Positions 49,836-54,460 of a DNA stretch of 54,460 bases are shown in pieces. The stretch covers positions 1 through 54,460 of the forward strand of contig JACRBA010000022.1 of NCBI GenBank assembly GCA_016213265.1, given 5' to 3'. The position numbers and the translations under genes are program-made. Numbering within the stretch: the stretch's first letter is position 1; every line of letters starts with the position of its first letter. Source of the stretch: Burkholderiales bacterium (GTDB taxonomy: Bacteria > Pseudomonadota > Gammaproteobacteria > Burkholderiales > Burkholderiaceae_C). The notes beneath the pieces are model-generated. The model was given only the letters and a program-made list of their open reading frames with translations, searched no databases and was not told the origin of the DNA.

Positions 49836-51833
49836 ATGCGGTATTTCGTCACCGGTGCCACCGGCTTCATCGGCAAACGCCTGGTCAAGAAGCTGCTGGG
49901 GCGACGCGGGTCCACCGTGTACTTCCTGGTGCGCCCCGGCAGCGAGGACAAGGTGCCTGCGCTGCTGCAGGAATGGGGCGTGTCCAAGGCGCGCGCCGTG
50001 GCCGTCACCGGCGACCTGACCCAGAAGAAGCTCGGCGTGGCAGGCGACGTGCTGCGCGAGCTCAAGGGCCAGATCGACGCGGTCTACCACCTCGCGGCCG
50101 TGTACGACCTGTCGGCCGACGAGGAGACGCAGGTGCGCGTCAACGTGGAGGGCACGCGCCACGTGGTGGAGTTCGCCCGCGCCGTGGACGCCGGCCACCT
50201 GCACCACGTGAGCTCCATCGCTGCGGCGGGCTTGTACGAGGGCGTGTTCCGCGAGGACATGTTCGAGGAGGCCGAGGGGCTGGACCACCCGTACTTCATG
50301 ACGAAGCACGAGTCCGAGAAGATCGTGCGCCAGGAGAGCAAGGTGCCCTGGACGGTCTACCGCCCGGCCATGGTGGTGGGCGACTCGCAGACCGGCGAGA
50401 TGGACAAGATCGACGGGCCCTACTACTTCTTCAAGCTCATCCAGCGCATGCGCCAGATCCTGCCGCCGTGGATGCCGGCGGTGGGCCTGGAGGGCGGGCG
50501 CGTGAACATCGTGCCGGTCGATTTCGTGGTGGATGCGCTCGACCACATCAGCCACGCCAAGGTCGAGTTGAAGGGCCGCTGCTTCCACCTGGTGGACCCG
50601 ATGGGCTACCGCGTGGGCGACGTGCTGGACATCTTCTCCAAGGCCGCCCATGCGCCGAAGATGAACCTGTTCGTCAACGCGGCGCTGCTGGGCTTCATCC
50701 CCAAGAGCGTGAAGAAGGGCCTGATGGCCATCGCCCCGGTGCGCCGCGTGCGCCAGGCCGTGATGAACGACCTCGGGCTGCCCGAGGACATGCTCACCTT
50801 CGTCAACTACCCCACGCGCTTCGACTGCCGCGAGACGCTGGCGGTGCTCAAGGGCTCGGGCATCGCCTGCCCCAAGCTCAACGACTACGCCTGGCGGTTG
50901 TGGGACTACTGGGAGCGCCACCTCGACCCCGACCTGCTGATCGACCGTTCACTGCGCGGCACCGTGGGCGGCAAGGTGGTGCTGGTCACGGGCGGCTCCT
51001 CGGGCATCGGCCTGGCCGCGGCCAAGAAGTTCGCCGAGGCCGGCGCCATCACCGTCATCTGCGCGCGCGACGAGGTCAAGCTCAAGGAGGCGCAGGCCGA
51101 GATCCTGGCGCACGCGGGCGAGGGCGCCCAGGTGCACATCTACTCGGCCGACATCGCCAACGAGCAGAGCTGCGGCGAGATGGTGGCCTGGCTGAACGAT
51201 CAGTTCGGCGGCGTCGACTTCCTCATCAACAACGCTGGCCGGTCCATTCGCCGCGCCATCGAGAACAGCTACGACCGCTTCCATGATTTCGAGCGCACGA
51301 TGCAGCTGAATTACTTCGGCTGCCTGCGCGTGACCATGGGCCTGCTGCCCGGCATGGTGAAGAAGCGCCGCGGCCATGTGGTGAACATCAGCTCCATCGG
51401 CGTGCTGACCAACGCGCCGCGCTTCTCTGCCTACGTCGCCAGCAAGGCGGCGCTGGATGCCTGGACGCGCTGCGCGTCCAGCGAGTACGCCGACCAGGGC
51501 GTGAGCTTCACCACGATCAACATGCCGCTGGTGCGCACGCCCATGATCGCGCCCACCAAGATCTACAACAACGTGCCGACGCTGAGCCCCGAGGAAGCGG
51601 CCGACATGATCGCCCAGGCCTGCGTGTACAAGCCGGTGCGCATCGCCACGCGCCTGGGCATCACGGGCCAGCTCATGCACGCCCTGGTGCCGCGCGTGGC
51701 GCAGATCGTGATGAACACCAGCTTCCGCATGTTCCCCGATTCCGACGCCGCGCAAGGTGGCAAGGGCGGCAAGCCGCAGCTGTCGCCGGAGGCGGTGGCG
51801 TTGCAGCAGATGATGCGGGGCATCCACTTCTGA
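49836..51833 (+). CDS. Fatty acyl-CoA reductase (fatty alcohol forming), two-domain SDR
   Basis: This 665-residue enzyme is similar throughout to the marine Marinobacter acyl-CoA reductase type that converts fatty acyl-CoA to fatty alcohol with NADPH. The N-terminal extended SDR domain (about 1-370) has GATGFIG (residues 7-13) and a YFMTK active site (Tyr153, Lys157), with AAGLYEGVFREDMFEEAE nearby. The C-terminal classical SDR domain (about 380-640) has GGSSGIG (386-392), NNAGRSIRR and YVASK (Tyr533, Lys537). A strong ribosome site (GGAGGAG) lies just upstream of ATG 49836. With the WS/DGAT at 19293 it could make wax esters. The 212 bp before the gene hold nothing else clear. Confidence 0.93.
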   Translation: MRYFVTGATGFIGKRLVKKLLGRRGSTVYFLVRPGSEDKVPALLQEWGVSKARAVAVTGDLTQKKLGVAGDVLRELKGQIDAVYHLAAVYDLSADEETQVRVNVEGTRHVVEFARAVDAGHLHHVSSIAAAGLYEGVFREDMFEEAEGLDHPYFMTKHESEKIVRQESKVPWTVYRPAMVVGDSQTGEMDKIDGPYYFFKLIQRMRQILPPWMPAVGLEGGRVNIVPVDFVVDALDHISHAKVELKGRCFHLVDPMGYRVGDVLDIFSKAAHAPKMNLFVNAALLGFIPKSVKKGLMAIAPVRRVRQAVMNDLGLPEDMLTFVNYPTRFDCRETLAVLKGSGIACPKLNDYAWRLWDYWERHLDPDLLIDRSLRGTVGGKVVLVTGGSSGIGLAAAKKFAEAGAITVICARDEVKLKEAQAEILAHAGEGAQVHIYSADIANEQSCGEMVAWLNDQFGGVDFLINNAGRSIRRAIENSYDRFHDFERTMQLNYFGCLRVTMGLLPGMVKKRRGHVVNISSIGVLTNAPRFSAYVASKAALDAWTRCASSEYADQGVSFTTINMPLVRTPMIAPTKIYNNVPTLSPEEAADMIAQACVYKPVRIATRLGITGQLMHALVPRVAQIVMNTSFRMFPDSDAAQGGKGGKPQLSPEAVALQQMMRGIHF

Positions 51834-51857
51834 CGCGGCGGCGCGCCCCGACGGGCA

Positions 51858-51875
51858 CCCCGGCGACGGCCGGGG
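51858..51875. terminator. Short terminator-like hairpin
   Basis: The 7-bp stem CCCCGGC / GCCGGGG with a GACG loop lies between the convergent acyl-CoA reductase and MBL-nuclease genes, 25 bp after the reductase stop. Outer GCA/TGC bases could extend it past a small bulge. It has no T-tract, so its function as a terminator is moderately likely. Confidence 0.5.
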
Positions 51876-51881
51876 CGTGCG

Positions 51882-53237
51882 TCAGACGGTGAAGCGGCCG
51901 CCCTGCGGCGGCACCCGTGCCGCCCAGCCGAGGTCGCGCTGCACCCGCTGGCGCAGCGCGTCGCTGGCCTCGGGCTCGCCGTGCACAATGAAGGTCTGCC
52001 GCGGCGGGCGATGGAAACGGCTCATCCAGTCGACCAGCTCGCCCTGGTCGGCATGGCCGGAGAAGCCCTCGAGGTGGGTGACGGTGGCATTCACCGGCAC
52101 CCATTCCCCATGGATCTTCACCTCGCGGGCGCCGCCCACGAGCAGGGCGCCCCGGCTGCCGCCCACCTGGAAGCCGGCGAACACGATGTGGTGGCGCGGG
52201 TCGGGCGCCAGGGCCTTCAGGTGGTGCAGCACGCGCCCCCCGGTGGCCATGCCGCTGGCCGAGATGATCACCGATGGCATGCGGGCATTGGCCAGGCGCT
52301 GCGACTGGACACCGGTGGTCACCAGGCGCACGCCGTCACACAGGTTGGCCATCTCGCGCTGCGGCACGCGCAGCAGGCGACGATGGCGGCGGTACAGCTC
52401 GGTGGCCTCGATGGCCATCGGGCTGTCGAGGTAGATGGGCAGGTGGGCCGGGATCTCGCCGGCCGCCTTCAGCCGCTGCAGTACGACGAGCAGGGCCTGC
52501 GCGCGTCCCACCGCGAAGGCGGGCAGCAGCACCGTGCCACCGCGGTGGATGGTCTCGCGCACGATGGCGCCGAGCTCCGCCTGCACGTCCTCGGGCGGGT
52601 GCAGCCGGTTGCCGTAGGTGGATTCGACGATGAGCACGTCGGCCTCGCCAGGGTGCTGCGGCGGCGGCATGAGCAGGTCGTGCTGGCGGCCCACGTCGCC
52701 CGAGTACACGAGCTTCTCCTTGCCGTGCGCCAGGGTGACGGCGCTCGCACCGAGCAGGTGGCCGATGGGCGTGAGCGTGACGCTCAGACCGTCGATGCGC
52801 GCGGCCTGCCCTTCGCGGATGGGCTTGAACAGCGACAACGCCTTCTTGGCATCCGCCTTGGTGAACAGCGGCAGGGCCTTCTCATGGCGCGAGTAGCCAT
52901 AGCGGTTGGCCCGGCGGGCGTCTTCTTCCTGCAGGTGGGCGGCGTCGAGCAGCAGCACCTCGGCGAGGTCGCGTGTGGCGTGGGAGCACCACACGGGGCC
53001 CTTGAAGCCGCGCTTGGCCAGCACCGGCAGGTAGCCCGAGTGGTCGAGGTGGGCGTGGCTGAGCACCACCGCGTCCAGCGAACGCGGCTCGAAGGGCGGG
53101 GGCGACCAATTGCGCTCGCGCAGCACCTTGAAACCCTGGAACAGGCCCGCGTCCAGCAACACGCGCAGGCCGCCCCAGGTGACCAGGTGGCGCGAGCCGG
53201 TGACGGTGTCGGCCGCGCCGAAGAAGTCGATCTGCAT
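51882..53237 (-). CDS. MBL-fold metallo-hydrolase with beta-CASP domain (RNA/DNA-processing type)
   Basis: This 451-residue protein of the CPSF73-like bacterial family has the metallo-beta-lactamase HxHxDH motif in VVLSHAHLDHSGYLPVL, then GHLLGASAVTLAHGKEKLVYSGD, VESTYGNRLH and the beta-CASP domain (PAFAVGRAQALLVVLQ, YLDSPMA). A C-terminal zinc motif and RNA-metabolising block (FSGHADQGELVDWM, FIVHGEPEASDALRQRV) complete it. Relatives are ribonucleases, but the substrate here is unknown. ATG 53237 is the family start (MQIDFFGAADTVTGS). It lies 10 bp after the PAS/GGDEF gene in the same direction and is probably co-transcribed. Confidence 0.92.
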   Translation of the reverse strand: MQIDFFGAADTVTGSRHLVTWGGLRVLLDAGLFQGFKVLRERNWSPPPFEPRSLDAVVLSHAHLDHSGYLPVLAKRGFKGPVWCSHATRDLAEVLLLDAAHLQEEDARRANRYGYSRHEKALPLFTKADAKKALSLFKPIREGQAARIDGLSVTLTPIGHLLGASAVTLAHGKEKLVYSGDVGRQHDLLMPPPQHPGEADVLIVESTYGNRLHPPEDVQAELGAIVRETIHRGGTVLLPAFAVGRAQALLVVLQRLKAAGEIPAHLPIYLDSPMAIEATELYRRHRRLLRVPQREMANLCDGVRLVTTGVQSQRLANARMPSVIISASGMATGGRVLHHLKALAPDPRHHIVFAGFQVGGSRGALLVGGAREVKIHGEWVPVNATVTHLEGFSGHADQGELVDWMSRFHRPPRQTFIVHGEPEASDALRQRVQRDLGWAARVPPQGGRFTV

Positions 53238-53247
53238 GGGGGCGCCG

Positions 53248-54225
53248 TCAGGTGCCTGCGGGGACGGCCACGGCCACGGCGGCCACCCGACCGTGGTCGT
53301 CCGCACGCAGGGCCGATTCAGCGGCCTGCAGCAGCGGCAGCAGCTGGTCGCCATGCTCGGGGTAGACGGCCACGCCGACCCGGGCGCTGGGGTGCAGCAC
53401 CTCCACGCCGGTGTTCACCGGCCCAGCCAGGGCCGAGGCGACCTTGTGCGCCACCATCTCGGCCTGCTCGGCCTCCTGGATGTCCACCAGCAGCGCCACG
53501 AACTGGCCGCGGTCCAGCCGAACGGCCGTGTCGGTCTTGCGCAGCTCGAAGTGCAGGCGCCCCGCGGTGGCACGCAGCAGGTCGTCGCCGAGCGTGGGGC
53601 CGTGGCGCTCACACAGCTCGTCGAAGCCTTCCAGCTCGATGAGCAGCACGCCCAGCCGGGTGCCGGCGCGGGCCGCGCGCTGCATGGCCATCTCGGCCCG
53701 GTCGGCCAGCACGGCGCGGCTGGGCAGGCCGGTGAGGCTGTCGTGCAGGGTCAGCGGGATCGGCGCGTCCACGGGCGGCTCGCCCTCGGACTCGACGGCG
53801 AGCAGGCCCACCACGCCCCCCTGGCCATTGCGCAGGGTGCCGAGAGACAGGTGCGTGGGGCGCGGTTCGCCATCTCGGCGTCGCAGCACCCAGGCGTGAT
53901 CGTCGGCCAGGCCCTGGCGCAGCCGGGCCGAGAACACCGCCGCGTCCGCGGGGACGTCGATCCCCAGGTCTTCCGACAACTCGGCCGCGCGAACGTCCAC
54001 GTCGTCCTGCCGCAGCAGGGTGCCGATCAGCGGTTGGCCGGCGAGTTCGGCGGTGTCGTGGCCGAGGGCCTGCGCGCCGGCCGGGTTGATCCAGCGGATG
54101 CGACCGTCCAGGTCCAGCCCCATGGCGAGGCGGGGGAAGCGGTCGATCAACAGGCGGTGCGCCTCACCCAGCTCCAGCCAGGTGAGGGCGTCGAGGTCGA
54201 ATGGGGGGGGCGTGTCGCGGTCCAT
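53248..54225 (-). CDS. PAS and degenerate GGDEF-domain protein
   Basis: The 325-residue protein has an N-terminal PAS-like domain (about 15-145; LAMGLDLDGRIRWINPAGAQALGHDTAELAGQPL) and a GGDEF-fold domain (about 160-320) starting HDSLTGLPSRAVLADRAEMA. The catalytic signature RxGGDEF is replaced by RLDRGQF (residues 236-242), so it cannot be a normal diguanylate cyclase. It may be a c-di-GMP or nucleotide sensor, or an inert partner. No membrane segment is visible. The start is ATG 54225. A GTG at 54240 is an alternative. The MBL nuclease gene follows 10 bp downstream. Confidence 0.85.
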   Translation of the reverse strand: MDRDTPPPFDLDALTWLELGEAHRLLIDRFPRLAMGLDLDGRIRWINPAGAQALGHDTAELAGQPLIGTLLRQDDVDVRAAELSEDLGIDVPADAAVFSARLRQGLADDHAWVLRRRDGEPRPTHLSLGTLRNGQGGVVGLLAVESEGEPPVDAPIPLTLHDSLTGLPSRAVLADRAEMAMQRAARAGTRLGVLLIELEGFDELCERHGPTLGDDLLRATAGRLHFELRKTDTAVRLDRGQFVALLVDIQEAEQAEMVAHKVASALAGPVNTGVEVLHPSARVGVAVYPEHGDQLLPLLQAAESALRADDHGRVAAVAVAVPAGT

Positions 54226-54317
54226 GGGGCAGTGTCCCACGGCCGCGAAGCCATCGACAAGAGTGCCTGCCGCGGGCCGGGTCAGCCGCGGACGGCACGC
54301 TGCGGCTCGCCGCCGGG

Positions 54318-54460
54318 TCAGCCGCGTCCGCCGCCGCGCGGGGAGCGTCCGCCGCCGCCGTGGCCGCCTTGGCCGCCGCGGGGGCCACTGCCACCGCCGC
54401 CGCCGCGACCGCCACGGGACGGGCCAGCCGGCGCACGAGAGGACGGCTGACCGCCGCCGC
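54318..54460 (-). CDS. Gly/Arg-rich C-terminal tail of a protein, perhaps a DEAD-box RNA helicase (partial)
   Basis: A minus-strand frame enters from the right edge and ends at TGA (54320-54318). The visible 46 residues are a Gly/Arg/Ser-rich tail (SRGGRGGGGGSGPRGG, then GGGRSPRGGGRG). Such RGG tails are typical of RhlE-type DEAD-box helicases and other RNA-binding proteins, and sit naturally next to an RNA-processing-type MBL gene. Nothing else of the protein is visible, so only the RGG tail is certain. The start lies outside the window. Confidence 0.55.
   Translation of the reverse strand, partial: GGGQPSSRAPAGPSRGGRGGGGGSGPRGGQGGHGGGGRSPRGGGRG

Overview
The window is about 70% GC, gene-dense chromosomal DNA. 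It probably comes from a beta-proteobacterium of the order Burkholderiales, most likely Comamonadaceae or a close relative. This is inferred from the mlaFEDACB gene order, the dusB-fis pair, a glucokinase fused to an RpiR regulator (known in Burkholderia), PHA-granule proteins, and a GC-rich duplicated repeat of a kind I associate with Comamonadaceae. I see no rRNA, tRNA, prophage, insertion sequence or CRISPR array. No gene-free stretch exceeds 300 bases.

Layout. (1) 1-4536: the C-terminal end of a TonB-like protein, then a complete Mla phospholipid-transport operon (mlaF, E, D, A, C, B). (2) 4556-10324: central sugar metabolism. zwf plus an RpiR/HexR regulator face tal, pgi and a YihX-like HAD phosphatase across a 203-bp region with a HexR-like site. 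(3) 10307-17400: a GlxA-type AraC regulator, a DJ-1/PfpI protein and an isochorismatase-like hydrolase in an overlapping operon, then an M20 amidohydrolase, a Tat-type branched-chain amino-acid binding protein, and a divergent molybdopterin oxidoreductase. (4) 17405-20741: a COG4324 lipoprotein peptidase, a PHA-system protein, an acyl-CoA-binding protein and a WS/DGAT acyltransferase. (5) 20775-24579: a NarL-type response regulator with its 7TM histidine kinase, lpxC and a small membrane protein. (6) 24506-31340: a TetR repressor facing a complete RND efflux operon across an AcrR-type palindrome, followed by a GT39-like glycosyltransferase. (7) 33258-38451: ruvC, CdsA-like and PlsC-like lipid enzymes, then glk and a second, degenerate glucokinase fused to an RpiR regulator, preceded by two HexR-like sites. 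(8) 38459-41319: a putative SOS-controlled DNA-repair module, comprising a DUF4130-UdgX fusion, a radical SAM/HhH protein and a LexA box. (9) 41398-54460: purH, fis, dusB, an amino-acid-type binding protein, a YqaA-like membrane protein, an M32 carboxypeptidase, a patatin, a PhaF-like phasin, a fatty acyl-CoA reductase, an MBL/beta-CASP nuclease, a PAS/degenerate-GGDEF protein, and a Gly/Arg-rich C-terminus at the right edge.

Main themes. Outer-membrane and lipid functions recur (Mla, LpxC, CdsA-like, PlsC-like, patatin). Carbon storage is represented by two PHA-granule proteins and by the two enzymes needed to make wax esters from acyl-CoA (reductase at 49836, WS/DGAT at 19293), with an acyl-CoA-binding protein beside the latter. 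Glucose entry and the oxidative branch appear to form one HexR-like regulon that includes a glucokinase-like sensor fusion.

The most promising little-described system is the LexA-box-controlled radical SAM plus DUF4130-UdgX operon at 38459-41319. The associated families have been named in protein-family databases, but I know of no established reaction for the radical SAM member.
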